From positions 124,001 through 188,000 of the forward strand of contig JASJJC010000009.1 of NCBI GenBank assembly GCA_037624485.1: a stretch of 64,000 bases of DNA, given 5' to 3'. This DNA comes from JAFMKE01 sp037624485 (GTDB taxonomy: Bacteria; Bacteroidota; Bacteroidia; Chitinophagales; UBA8649). The position numbers and the translations under genes are program-made. Below are positions 24,308 through 33,617 of this stretch, in pieces (the stretch's first letter is position 1; each line of letters starts with the position of its first letter). The notes under the pieces were generated by a model. That model had not been told where the DNA came from. It saw nothing but the letters and a program-made list of their open reading frames with translations, and did not search any database.

Positions 24308-27300
24308 ATGCTCCGAAAGTTTCTGTTATTCTTCATATGTTTTCTTAGCATACCAACTCTGCTAACTGCTCAGCTAATTGAGGTAAGTTTGATTTGGGAT
24401 ACCCCAATGACAAATCCATTGACTGGCCAAACCCAGGAAAGTTTTAAAGAAGCTTTTTTCCAAGAGCGAACAGGGTATATCCCAAACTATCATTATTCGA
24501 TAGATGTACCAAATCAAAATTACACCGCGGTCTTAAGCGATTTTAATTTTGAACCCTACACTGGAGAGTTTCCAAACCGTGAAAAGTTAAAGCAGGAAGT
24601 TCAATTACAAACGGCAATAGGTATAGCGCAAAAAAAATCGAGCATTTCAATAAGTGGAATTCCACTTAGAAGAAGTGCAGGTACAGGGGCAATAGAAAAA
24701 CTTGTTTCGTTTAAAGTCGAATTAGCGAGTAAGCTAACTCCAGTGTTCAAAAGTTTGAAATCGACAAAAACAGAAAGTGTCTTGAACAATGGTTCGTGGC
24801 ACAAAATTTCTGTCCCTGGTGATGGTGTGTATAAAATTGATTTCCCTTTTTTACAAACAAATAGCCTGACTAATTCTGCGTTAAGTTTTTCTCAAGTAGG
24901 CGTGTTTGGTCAAGCCATGGGTATTTTGCCAGAAGGCAACAGTTCTTACCGAACTGATGACCTAGAGGAAATTCCATTAAAGATTATTGATCAAAACAAT
25001 AATGGTCAATGGGAAAATGGGGATTACCTACTTTTTTACGGGAAAGGTCCACATGTCTGGAAATACGATACCTCCGCGGGAGATTGGAGTCATATTATAA
25101 ATATCTATACCGATCAATCGGGTTATTTTTTCACATTAGATGCTGGGTCGGGTTTACAATTGCCTGTTCGTTCCAATTCCTCAGGTGCAAACCTTACCTC
25201 TTCAATATATGATTTTAGAACTTTCTTTGAGGAGGAGACCTACAATTTGATTTATTCTCAACTTGCAACAACCATGGGTTCAGGGAGAGAATGGTATGGG
25301 GAAAGGTTGAGCAGTTTCAACAACACCCAAAATGTGAATATTTCAATACCAAGTATTGTAGCGTCTGAACCTGCTCAAATAAATGTTCGATACGCTGCAA
25401 CGTCATATTCAGGTTCTTCTGTTTTCGCCTTAAAAAATAATGGGGTGCAATTGTTTAATGCTACTGTCCCAATAACTTCAGGAGGAGATTTTCCAAGTGG
25501 AGGCAATGCGAATAAAGTATCTCGCGAGGTTAATTTAAGTGGCAGCAATTCGTTTGAAATTACATTCAACAATAATGATCCCCAAGCCAACGGGTTTTTG
25601 GATTATGTGGAGGTTATAGCTAAAGCCAATTTAAATTTATCTGCTTCATTCTTGCCATTTCGTTCAATAGATAATATTGGTTCAGGGAATGTTACCCGTT
25701 TTCAGATTGATGGCAGCAATACGAACACTGAAGTCTGGGAAGTTACTCGAGGCACTGAAGTCGTAAAAATAAATGGCAATTTAAACGGAGGACAATATGA
25801 ATTTAGCGTTGCTTCGGATTCATTGCGAGAATTTGTGGCAGTTAATACGGGGATTTCAAATTTCCCAGTACCTGCTTATGGTGAGCCTATAGTCAATCAA
25901 AATTTACATGGTTTACCCCAACTTGACATGTTCATTATTACACCGGCCAGTATGTTTAGCGCTGCAGATCGATTAGCAGATTATCATAGAGATGAGGGTT
26001 TAAGTGTCGCTGTTGTGGATATAGAAAAGATATACAATGAGTTTTCTTCGGGAGAACAAGATTTAACGGCGATTCGAGATTTTCTTAAAATGTTTTACGA
26101 CAGATCGACCAACTACCCAAATTCTCCTAAGTATGCTTTATTGATGGGGGATGCATCTTTTGATTATAAGGATAGAATTTCAGGCAATCAAAATATAATA
26201 CCTACCTACCAGAGTCAAGAGAGTTTTTCAGCGATTTCCTCCTATTGTACGGATGACTATATTGCTTTTTTAGATGATTCAGAAGGGGAGGATATTACTA
26301 ATATAGGGAATCCTAATAAAGTAGATATTGCTGTAGGGCGTATACCCGTGGATGATATAACGGAAGCAAATGGGGTAGTCGATAAAATCATTAATTACAA
26401 TACCCGCAATACTATGGGGGATTGGAGAAACATCCTCAGTTTTGTGGCAGATGATGAAGACAATAATTTGCACTTTGGTCAAGTAGAACAACTAACGGCT
26501 TTATCCAGTATTGAGACTATAGATAAGTACAATATTGAAAAAATATATTTAGATGCTTATGCGCAACAAAATGCAGCCGGAGGAGATAGGTATCCAGATG
26601 TAAATGATGCCATATTACGACGCCTTCGTACAGGCTGTTTCTTGATGAACTACACCGGACATGGTGGGCCAAAAAACTGGGCACAGGAAAGGGTTTTTAA
26701 CATTGAGGATATTCGCAACTTAAAGAATAAAGACAATTTGCCATTGTTTATTACTGCTACTTGCGATTTTAGTCCATACGATGATGTTGATTTTCATTCT
26801 GCAGGAGAAAATCTAATTACTAATAGCGATGGGGGCGCAGTGGCCCTTATTACAACAACGCGTTTAGTCTTTGCTTTTCAAAATTTTGACATGAATAGTC
26901 GGGTCTTAGATTACCTGTTTCAGGAATATCAAGGCCGAAAACCTACAGTGGGAGAAATATTGTTGGAAGCTAAAAATGGAGCTGCAGCTAGTGAAAATAA
27001 CAGGAAGTTTGTCTTGTTAGGCGATCCAGCACTTACATTGGCTTACCCAGAGCAAAATGTCGTTACCACGAAAATTAACGGTTTACCGATTGCTCAAATA
27101 GATACCTTAAAGGCATTGAGCAGAGTGACCATTGAAGGCGAAGTGCAAAATAATAACGGCACTCTTCTTTCGAGTTTTAATGGGATAGTGTATCCATCTG
27201 TTTATGATAAAGTGGGCGTTTACCAAACGAAGGGGCAAGACCAAGAAAGTCAACAATCAAACTTTGATTTACAAAATAATATTTTGTTTAAAGGGAAGGC

Positions 27301-28141
27301 GAGTGTTGTTGCGGGTAAATTTAGTTTTGAGTTCATTGTCCCTAAAGACATCAACTATGCATTTGACAACGGCAAGATTTCATACTACGCCGCAAATACC
27401 ACAGATGTAATAGATGCACATGGATTTACTTATGACTTTATAGTAGGAGGCACTTCTGATAGTATTCTAGCCGATGATGATGGACCGGATGTAGAAGTAT
27501 TTATCAACGATAGTACCTTCGCATTTGGTGGTTTGAGCGATGAAAATCCTTTACTATTGGTTAATCTAAGTGATGAAAGTGGAATAAATACAGTGGGCAA
27601 TGGCGTTGGACATGATATTATAGGCCTGTTAAATGAAAACACCCAACAACAGTATATGTTGAATGATTATTACAGTGCTAAATTGGATGACTTTACCCGT
27701 GGAAATGTTGAGTATCCCTTTAATAACCTTGAGGAAGGTCGCTACAGTGTTCGGGTAAAAGCCTGGGATGTCAATAACAATCCAGGGGAAGGATATACTG
27801 AATTTGTCGTGGCCTTATCTGCTGAAATGGCCTTGCAAAATGTTTTTAATTACCCTAACCCATTTACGACAAATACTTCTTTCATTTTTGAACATAATAG
27901 ACCCGGAGAATTTTTGGATGTCCAAATTCAAATATTTACGGTTTCTGGGCGTTTAGTTAAAACTATTCAGCAAAATTTAATGAGTGAAGGATACCGAGTT
28001 AATCCAGAACAAATCACTTGGAATGGCTTAGATGATTTTGGTGATACAATCGGTAGGGGAGTATACATATATAAGGTAAATGTTCAAGGTGAAAATGGAT
28101 ATAGTGCCCAAGAGTTTGAAAAATTGGTAATTTTACGATAA
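24308..28141 (+). CDS. porU: T9SS sortase PorU (C25 gingipain-like peptidase)
   Basis: This 1277-residue exported protein has a signal peptide (to LLTAQ). The central C25 domain carries catalytic His785 in NYTGHGGPKNW and Cys819 in FITATCDFSPYDD, with a caspase-like fold. It ends in a T9SS type-A sorting domain (NVFNYPNPFTTNTSFIFEH ... FTVSGRLVKTI ... GRGVYIYKVNV ... KLVILR), which for PorU is retained rather than removed. PorU sits on the cell surface with PorV, PorQ and PorZ, cleaving CTDs and attaching cargo to anionic lipopolysaccharide. Length is normal for Bacteroidota. porV follows after 22 bases. Confidence 0.95.
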   Translation: MLRKFLLFFICFLSIPTLLTAQLIEVSLIWDTPMTNPLTGQTQESFKEAFFQERTGYIPNYHYSIDVPNQNYTAVLSDFNFEPYTGEFPNREKLKQEVQLQTAIGIAQKKSSISISGIPLRRSAGTGAIEKLVSFKVELASKLTPVFKSLKSTKTESVLNNGSWHKISVPGDGVYKIDFPFLQTNSLTNSALSFSQVGVFGQAMGILPEGNSSYRTDDLEEIPLKIIDQNNNGQWENGDYLLFYGKGPHVWKYDTSAGDWSHIINIYTDQSGYFFTLDAGSGLQLPVRSNSSGANLTSSIYDFRTFFEEETYNLIYSQLATTMGSGREWYGERLSSFNNTQNVNISIPSIVASEPAQINVRYAATSYSGSSVFALKNNGVQLFNATVPITSGGDFPSGGNANKVSREVNLSGSNSFEITFNNNDPQANGFLDYVEVIAKANLNLSASFLPFRSIDNIGSGNVTRFQIDGSNTNTEVWEVTRGTEVVKINGNLNGGQYEFSVASDSLREFVAVNTGISNFPVPAYGEPIVNQNLHGLPQLDMFIITPASMFSAADRLADYHRDEGLSVAVVDIEKIYNEFSSGEQDLTAIRDFLKMFYDRSTNYPNSPKYALLMGDASFDYKDRISGNQNIIPTYQSQESFSAISSYCTDDYIAFLDDSEGEDITNIGNPNKVDIAVGRIPVDDITEANGVVDKIINYNTRNTMGDWRNILSFVADDEDNNLHFGQVEQLTALSSIETIDKYNIEKIYLDAYAQQNAAGGDRYPDVNDAILRRLRTGCFLMNYTGHGGPKNWAQERVFNIEDIRNLKNKDNLPLFITATCDFSPYDDVDFHSAGENLITNSDGGAVALITTTRLVFAFQNFDMNSRVLDYLFQEYQGRKPTVGEILLEAKNGAAASENNRKFVLLGDPALTLAYPEQNVVTTKINGLPIAQIDTLKALSRVTIEGEVQNNNGTLLSSFNGIVYPSVYDKVGVYQTKGQDQESQQSNFDLQNNILFKGKASVVAGKFSFEFIVPKDINYAFDNGKISYYAANTTDVIDAHGFTYDFIVGGTSDSILADDDGPDVEVFINDSTFAFGGLSDENPLLLVNLSDESGINTVGNGVGHDIIGLLNENTQQQYMLNDYYSAKLDDFTRGNVEYPFNNLEEGRYSVRVKAWDVNNNPGEGYTEFVVALSAEMALQNVFNYPNPFTTNTSFIFEHNRPGEFLDVQIQIFTVSGRLVKTIQQNLMSEGYRVNPEQITWNGLDDFGDTIGRGVYIYKVNVQGENGYSAQEFEKLVILR

Positions 28142-28163
28142 TTTTAAGGTCCATTAATAAGGT

Positions 28164-29384
28164 ATGAAAAGAATAATAACAGGAATTTTAGTAATGTGCA
28201 TAATGGCATTAAGTGGCAGTGTTTATGCGCAGTTTCAAGGAGTAGACACTCAAGGGCGATTAGTTATCACCTCAGCTGTGCCCTTTTTAAGAGTTAATCC
28301 AGATGGTCGTTCAGGAGCTATGGGAGATGTTGGTATGGCTTTAAGTCCAGATGCCAATGCTGTTTTTTCCAATTCAGCTCGAATGGCTTTTATGGAGCAT
28401 GATTTTGGTGTTTCGCTTACTTTTGTACCATGGTTGCGAGGAATAGCTACAGATGTCTACATGGCTGACTTGGTTGGTTATTACAACATTAAAAGAAAGC
28501 AAACGCTTGCCACCTCACTTCGGTATTTTAGCTTAGGACAAATTCAGTTTACGGATATTAATGGGGCTGAACTTAATTCAGTTCGACCTGTAGAGTTGGC
28601 TTTTGATTTGAACTATGCGCGCGCTTTAACTGATCGTTTCGGTTTAGCAATTGGTCTTCGTTATATCAATTCAAATTTAGGTTCTACAGATCAAGATAGA
28701 TTTGTCAGTCAAGCTGCTTCTGCAGATGTTTCGATGTTTCACACGAATCCGATAAATGTAAAGAAACTAGAGGGTGCAAAAATCAATTGGGGAATGGCAT
28801 TAACCAATATAGGAAGTAAGATGTCTTATTCTGCAAATGCATTGAATAAGGACTTTATTCCTGCAAATTTTGCTATTGGTATTGGCGCTGAGATTGAAAT
28901 TGACGAGTTCAACAAATTTGGTATTTATACGGATGTGAATAAGCTACTCATCCCAACACCTGTTTCAGAGTTTTTAGAAGATGGATCACCGAATCCTGAT
29001 TATGACAATGACGGGGAACCTGGTATTGCAGATTATAAAGAAAAGTCTTCCATAGGCGCATTATTTTCTTCATTTGGAGATGCTCCAGGTGGTTTTAAAG
29101 AAGAATTAGCTGAATTTACGGTTGGTGTTGGAGCAGAATATACATACAATGATTTATTCATGCTTAGAGCTGGATATTTTTATGAGAATCCAACGAAAGG
29201 AGCGCGTAAGTTTCTTACCGCTGGTGTGGGTTTAAAATACTCTGTATTTAAAATGAATTTTGCTTATACTATTCCTACGTCGGCGCAAAGGAATCCACTA
29301 GACAATACGATGCGATTTACCCTATTGTTTGATTTTGATAACGGCGGTGCATCAAATGCTCCTGCTATTCCTCAAAGTAATTAA
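28164..29384 (+). CDS. porV: T9SS outer membrane protein PorV (LptO)
   Basis: This 406-residue FadL-like barrel has a signal peptide (to VYAQ) and the PorV hallmark TSAVPFLRVNPDGRSGAMGDVGMALSPDANAVFSNSARMAF. Later strands include LRYFSLGQIQFTDINGAEL and LRAGYFYENPTKGARKFLTAGVGLKY. The ending FDNGGASNAPAIPQSN is a short periplasmic tail. PorV is the shuttle that picks up CTD-bearing cargo at the translocon and delivers it to the PorU attachment complex. It is operonic with porU and followed by a strong terminator. Confidence 0.95.
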   Translation: MKRIITGILVMCIMALSGSVYAQFQGVDTQGRLVITSAVPFLRVNPDGRSGAMGDVGMALSPDANAVFSNSARMAFMEHDFGVSLTFVPWLRGIATDVYMADLVGYYNIKRKQTLATSLRYFSLGQIQFTDINGAELNSVRPVELAFDLNYARALTDRFGLAIGLRYINSNLGSTDQDRFVSQAASADVSMFHTNPINVKKLEGAKINWGMALTNIGSKMSYSANALNKDFIPANFAIGIGAEIEIDEFNKFGIYTDVNKLLIPTPVSEFLEDGSPNPDYDNDGEPGIADYKEKSSIGALFSSFGDAPGGFKEELAEFTVGVGAEYTYNDLFMLRAGYFYENPTKGARKFLTAGVGLKYSVFKMNFAYTIPTSAQRNPLDNTMRFTLLFDFDNGGASNAPAIPQSN

Positions 29385-29413
29385 TAGGAGCTAAAACTAG
29401 ATTAGTTGCAAAT

Positions 29414-29446
29414 AAAAAGGCGCTCATTTGAGCGCCTTTTTATTTT
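29414..29446. terminator. bidirectional terminator between porV and the DAHP synthase
   Basis: AAAAAGGCGCTC-ATTT-GAGCGCCTTTTTATTT: symmetric stem with A and T tracts. It overlaps the end of the convergent gene. Confidence 0.9.
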
Positions 29447-30518
29447 AGTTCTTTGCTTGTCTTTCAATACTTTCATTATGGATCTTTTGAAAGAGTTCGA
29501 GTATGAATGACTTGCTTAGGCCATTGGTTTCCCCCAGCTCAAGAGCCCTCTTTACAGTTTCAGCCCATCTTTTTGGTTGATGAATCGCGATACTTTCTTG
29601 TTTCTTATAATTTCCAATTTGATGAGCAATATTCATTCTTTCCGCTAATAACTCTAAAATGTAATTGTCTAATCGATCTATTTCTTGGCGATAAGTATCT
29701 AGCCGGGGATATACATCTTCTTGGCTGGCTTCTTTGAGCGAGGTGCTTAATGAAGCTATCAAATGAGCTAAAGCATCGGGTGTGATTTGCTGTTCTGCAT
29801 CGCTCCAAGCCTTATCAGGCTCAAGATGGGTTTCAATCATTAAGCCATCAAACTGCAAGTTAACTGCTTGTTGTGCCAGTGGGCCCACAAGTTCTCTTCG
29901 TCCTCCAATGTGACTTGGGTCGCATATTAGGGGTAGATTAGGTGCTTGTCTCTTAAGCTCTATTGGAATCTCCCAATTAGGTACATTTCGATATTTTGAT
30001 GTATTGTATGATGAAAAACCTCTATGGATAGCTGCAATCTCTTTAATCCCTGCTTGTTGTATTCGCTCTATGCCTCCTAGCCATAATGCTAAATCTGGAT
30101 TAATGGGGTTCTTGATCATGACTGGAATATTAACGCCTCTTAAAGCATCTGCTATTTCCTGCATGATAAATGGACTTACGGTCGATCGAGCTCCTATCCA
30201 TAGTACATCTATTTCCGCTTTTAAGGCAGCTTCTACATGGCTTGCTTTAGCAACTTCTGTGCAAACGGGTATCTTGGTAATACGACTTGCTTTTTTAAGC
30301 CATACGAGTCCTTTTTCTCCTATTCCTTCAAAAGAATTTGGACGAGTCCGAGGTTTCCATATTCCAGCGCGTAAAAGACTTACTTGGGGACATGTAGACT
30401 GTATAGCCTGAGCTAGCTGAATAACTTGTTCTTCTGTTTCAGCACTACAAGGACCTGCAATAAGAAGAGGCTTATTTGGTTTGATGTCAAATTTGAAGGA
30501 AACACTATTAGTACTCAT
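29445..30518 (-). CDS. aroA: bifunctional DAHP synthase - chorismate mutase
   Basis: This 357-residue fusion has residues 1-255 as a type I-beta DAHP synthase (LLIAGPCSAETEEQ, LLRAGIWKPRTRPNSFEGIGEKG, VMIKNPINPD, IHRGFSSY, LICDPSHIGG, GLMIETHLEPDKAWSDAEQQ) and 265-357 as an AroQ-type chorismate mutase (YRQEIDRLDNYILELLAERMNIAHQIGNYKKQ). It condenses PEP with erythrose 4-phosphate and diverts chorismate to prephenate; the mutase domain usually also gives feedback control. It is preceded by cysN with 85 bases between, so it may be read from the cysC-D-N transcript. Gene naming varies (aroA(G)/aroG/aroF). Confidence 0.93.
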   Translation of the reverse strand: MSTNSVSFKFDIKPNKPLLIAGPCSAETEEQVIQLAQAIQSTCPQVSLLRAGIWKPRTRPNSFEGIGEKGLVWLKKASRITKIPVCTEVAKASHVEAALKAEIDVLWIGARSTVSPFIMQEIADALRGVNIPVMIKNPINPDLALWLGGIERIQQAGIKEIAAIHRGFSSYNTSKYRNVPNWEIPIELKRQAPNLPLICDPSHIGGRRELVGPLAQQAVNLQFDGLMIETHLEPDKAWSDAEQQITPDALAHLIASLSTSLKEASQEDVYPRLDTYRQEIDRLDNYILELLAERMNIAHQIGNYKKQESIAIHQPKRWAETVKRALELGETNGLSKSFILELFQKIHNESIERQAKN

Positions 30519-30603
30519 GAACGCAAGAATTAGTAATTAAACAATAGTACTTTGTATAAAGTTGCATTGAATCTATACAAATATTAGGCTAATTACGACT
30601 TAC

Positions 30604-31896
30604 TTATGCTCGAATCATACAAGCACCAACGGTGACATTAGTTGCTTCATCGATAAGGATGAAACTCCCAGTGATCCGATTTCGGCTGTAGGCATCAAAG
30701 AATAAAGGTTGAGTAGTTCGTATTTTAATTCTACCAATATCATTCAGTGCAATATTTTTGTCGTCTTCCAGTTTATGCAGGTTGTTTACATCCATTTTAT
30801 AAACTATTTCTTTGACGATACATCGACAATTTCGAGTGGTATGAATAATCGCGTATTTTCCGTTGATGCGGATAGGGTTTTTTTCATCCATCCAACAAAC
30901 CATAGCATCAATATCTTGAGAAACCTCAGGCTTGTTGCCTGTTCGCACGATCATATCCCCTCTGCTAACATCTACATTATCTTCAAGAGTCATGGTTATA
31001 GACATCGGAGAATAAACCTCTTTTACAACTTTACCAGCAAATTCGACTTCTTTGATTTTACTAGTAAACCCACTTGGTAAGACTGTTACATCATCACCTT
31101 TTTTAAATGTACCACCCGCAACTCGACCGGCATAACCTCTATAATCGTGGTATTCATCTGAATGTGGTCGTATAACAGTTTGTACAGGGAATCTAGAGTC
31201 AATATGATTGTGGTCATTCGCAATGTGTACATTTTCTAAATGATACATCAGCGTCGAACCTTTGTACCAATCCATGTTTTCCGACTCATTCACCACATTG
31301 TCGCCAAGTAGGGCAGAAATAGGAATAAAGTTGACATCTTTAACATTCAACTTAGATGCAAAATGTTTGTAGTCATTTTTTATCCTTGTGTAGGTATCTT
31401 CTTTCCAATCCACAAGATCCATTTTGTTAATACATACCACAACATGTGGAATGCCAAGTAAAGAAGCAATCAGCGAGTGACGTTTGGTTTGTTCAATAAC
31501 ACCATGTCTAGCATCTACTAAGATGATAGCTAAGTTTGCTGTTGACGCTCCAGTAACCATATTTCGAGTATACTGAATATGACCAGGAGTATCAGCAATG
31601 ATAAATTTTCTTTTTGGCGTGGAAAAGTATCTGTACGCCACATCTATAGTAATACCTTGTTCACGTTCTGATTTCAGACCATCGGTTACTAAAGCTAAGT
31701 TGATATTTTCATCACCTCTCCTTTCACTACTGGATTTAACAGCCTCCATCTGATCTTCAAAAATAGATTTACTATCGTAAAGTAATCTACCAATTAAAGT
31801 GCTCTTCCCATCATCTACGCTTCCTGCTGTGGTAAAACGTAACAATTCCATTTTTGAATAGGATTCTGCGTTAAATATTTCTTCTTGATTACTCAT
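30604..31896 (-). CDS. cysN: sulfate adenylyltransferase subunit 1 (GTPase)
   Basis: This 430-residue EF-Tu-like GTPase drives ATP sulfurylase (CysD). The P-loop is GSVDDGKST (residues 25-33), switch II DTPGHIQYTRNM, NKMDLVDW is G4 and ISALLG is G5. Beta-barrel domains 2 and 3 follow. There is no APS-kinase fusion at the C-terminus, which matches the separate cysC gene. It is the third gene of cysC-cysD-cysN, 59 bases after cysD. Confidence 0.95.
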   Translation of the reverse strand: MSNQEEIFNAESYSKMELLRFTTAGSVDDGKSTLIGRLLYDSKSIFEDQMEAVKSSSERRGDENINLALVTDGLKSEREQGITIDVAYRYFSTPKRKFIIADTPGHIQYTRNMVTGASTANLAIILVDARHGVIEQTKRHSLIASLLGIPHVVVCINKMDLVDWKEDTYTRIKNDYKHFASKLNVKDVNFIPISALLGDNVVNESENMDWYKGSTLMYHLENVHIANDHNHIDSRFPVQTVIRPHSDEYHDYRGYAGRVAGGTFKKGDDVTVLPSGFTSKIKEVEFAGKVVKEVYSPMSITMTLEDNVDVSRGDMIVRTGNKPEVSQDIDAMVCWMDEKNPIRINGKYAIIHTTRNCRCIVKEIVYKMDVNNLHKLEDDKNIALNDIGRIKIRTTQPLFFDAYSRNRITGSFILIDEATNVTVGACMIRA

Positions 31897-31955
31897 ATTG
31901 TTCTTGGGTCTAAATCTAAGTTCTATAACTAATGTCTTGGTGATTTAAAGCGGGA

Positions 31956-32858
31956 CTAGAAATATCCTTCCTTTTTACGATCCTCCATGGCAGTCTCACT
32001 TCTTTTATCATCTGCTCTATTTCCTCTTTCAGTTTCACGCGCTGCAGCAACTTCTTGAATGATTTTTTCAATAGTATCCGCATCGCTCCTGTAGGCTCCA
32101 GTAATGGTCGCATCACCCATGGTTCTGAATCGAATTTGCATGTCTTTAACTTCTTCACCTTCTCTTGGTTGAACGTGTTCTGAAACAGCCAAAATAGTTC
32201 CATTTCGTTCTATGCAAGGACGAATGTGGGAATAGTAAGTTTTAGGCAACTCAATATTTTCTTTAGCAATATATTGCCAAACATCGAGTTCAGTCCAATT
32301 GGAAATAGGAAAAATTCTAAAATGCTCCCCCCATTGCTTCTTACCATTAAAGATGTTCCAGAGTTCCGGTCTTTGATTTTTAGGGTCCCATTGCCCAAAT
32401 TCATCCCGATGAGAAAAGAAACGCTCTTTTGCTCTAGCCTTCTCTTCATCGCGCCGGGCTCCTCCCATGAGCGCATCAAACTGAAAATCTTCAATTGCTT
32501 TTAACAAGGCTGGAATTTGTGCAACATTTCTGCTGGCATTGGCTCCTTTTTCTTCCACAGCCAATCCATCATCAATGGCATCTTGCACTGAACCAACGAT
32601 TAATTTTGCGTCCAATTTCTTAGCTAAATAATCTCTAAATTCAATAGTCTCGTTAAAATTATGTCCTGTATCGATATGAACTAGAGGAAAAGGGATCTTA
32701 GCAGGGAAAAATGCTTTCTTTGCTAGGTGGGTCAATAATATTGAATCTTTTCCACCTGAAAACAGAATAGCTGGTTTCTCAAATTGAGCAGCTACTTCGC
32801 GCATGATGTAAATTGCTTCAGCTTCTAGTTCGTTTAAATGATTTATTGTGTATGCCAT
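31956..32858 (-). CDS. cysD: sulfate adenylyltransferase subunit 2
   Basis: This 300-residue ATP sulfurylase small subunit is of the PP-loop (PAPS reductase-like) fold: FSGGKDSILLTHLAKKAF (residues 33-39 hold SGGKDS), VHIDTGHNFNETIEFRD, GGARRDEEKARAKER and FPISNWTELDVWQYI. The C-terminal RGNRADDKRSETAMEDRKKEGYF is the usual ending. It forms adenosine 5'-phosphosulfate with CysN. 24 bases separate it from cysC. Confidence 0.96.
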   Translation of the reverse strand: MAYTINHLNELEAEAIYIMREVAAQFEKPAILFSGGKDSILLTHLAKKAFFPAKIPFPLVHIDTGHNFNETIEFRDYLAKKLDAKLIVGSVQDAIDDGLAVEEKGANASRNVAQIPALLKAIEDFQFDALMGGARRDEEKARAKERFFSHRDEFGQWDPKNQRPELWNIFNGKKQWGEHFRIFPISNWTELDVWQYIAKENIELPKTYYSHIRPCIERNGTILAVSEHVQPREGEEVKDMQIRFRTMGDATITGAYRSDADTIEKIIQEVAAARETERGNRADDKRSETAMEDRKKEGYF

Positions 32859-32882
32859 AGGTTTCTTTTAAACTCTACTTTT

Positions 32883-33482
32883 TTATTTTTTGGTAATTAG
32901 CGGTAAAACAAATTGTAAAACTTGTTCAACCGATTCTTCAATAGTTTGATCTGCTGTTTCAATAATTAAATTAGGATTATCAGGGCGTTCGAATGGAGAA
33001 TCTATCCCAGTGAAATTCTTTATTTCTCCTGCTCTAGCTTTTTTATAAAGTCCCTTGACATCTCGTTTTTCGCAAATTTCAATAGGAGCATCTATAAAGA
33101 CACCAACGTGATCATCATCCCCAATAATATGCTGCGCTATTTTTCTTATTTGCTGTGTTGGGCTAACAAAACTGCAAATAGTAACAACACCAGCCTCAAT
33201 GAATAATTTGCCCACTTCTGAAATACGACGAATGTTCTCGGAGCGATCCTCGACAGTAAAGCCAAGATTATTGCATATACCGGTACGAATATTGTCTCCA
33301 TCTAAGACCTGCACATAAAAACCTCTTTTGAACAAAGCCTTTTCAAGACCTTTAGCTATTGTGCTTTTTCCCGATCCAGATAAACCTGTGAGCCAAATAA
33401 GTTTACTGTGTTGGTTCAAGAAAGATTCTTTTTCTTCTCGTGAGACCAATTGATCGAAAATTGGATGTATGTTGTCAGGCAT
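32883..33482 (-). CDS. cysC: adenylylsulfate kinase
   Basis: This 199-residue APS kinase forms PAPS. The P-loop is GLSGSGKST (33-41), DGDNIRTGICNNLGFTVEDR binds APS, and FIDAPIEICEKRDVKGLYKKARAGEIKNFTGIDSPFERP is the lid. It is the first gene of the operon, with about 135 bases to the divergent gcvT. No PAPS or sulfite reductase is nearby, so PAPS made here could serve sulfotransferases as well as assimilation. Confidence 0.95.
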   Translation of the reverse strand: MPDNIHPIFDQLVSREEKESFLNQHSKLIWLTGLSGSGKSTIAKGLEKALFKRGFYVQVLDGDNIRTGICNNLGFTVEDRSENIRRISEVGKLFIEAGVVTICSFVSPTQQIRKIAQHIIGDDDHVGVFIDAPIEICEKRDVKGLYKKARAGEIKNFTGIDSPFERPDNPNLIIETADQTIEESVEQVLQFVLPLITKK

Positions 33483-33617
33483 ATTCTTGGTTAAGAGTGC
33501 AAATTTAAAACTAATTTATACAATTTAGATAATGCGGGTGATTAAGATTTAAAAAGCTTGCTTTAGGGTATACAATTTCCCATCGATAATTGTTAGTTTC
33601 GCAGTAAATTAGGAGAG

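Noticed and set aside
31916..32494. Two minus-strand frames of about 95 codons overlapping cysD
   Set aside because: Shadows of cysD in another frame, without family features.
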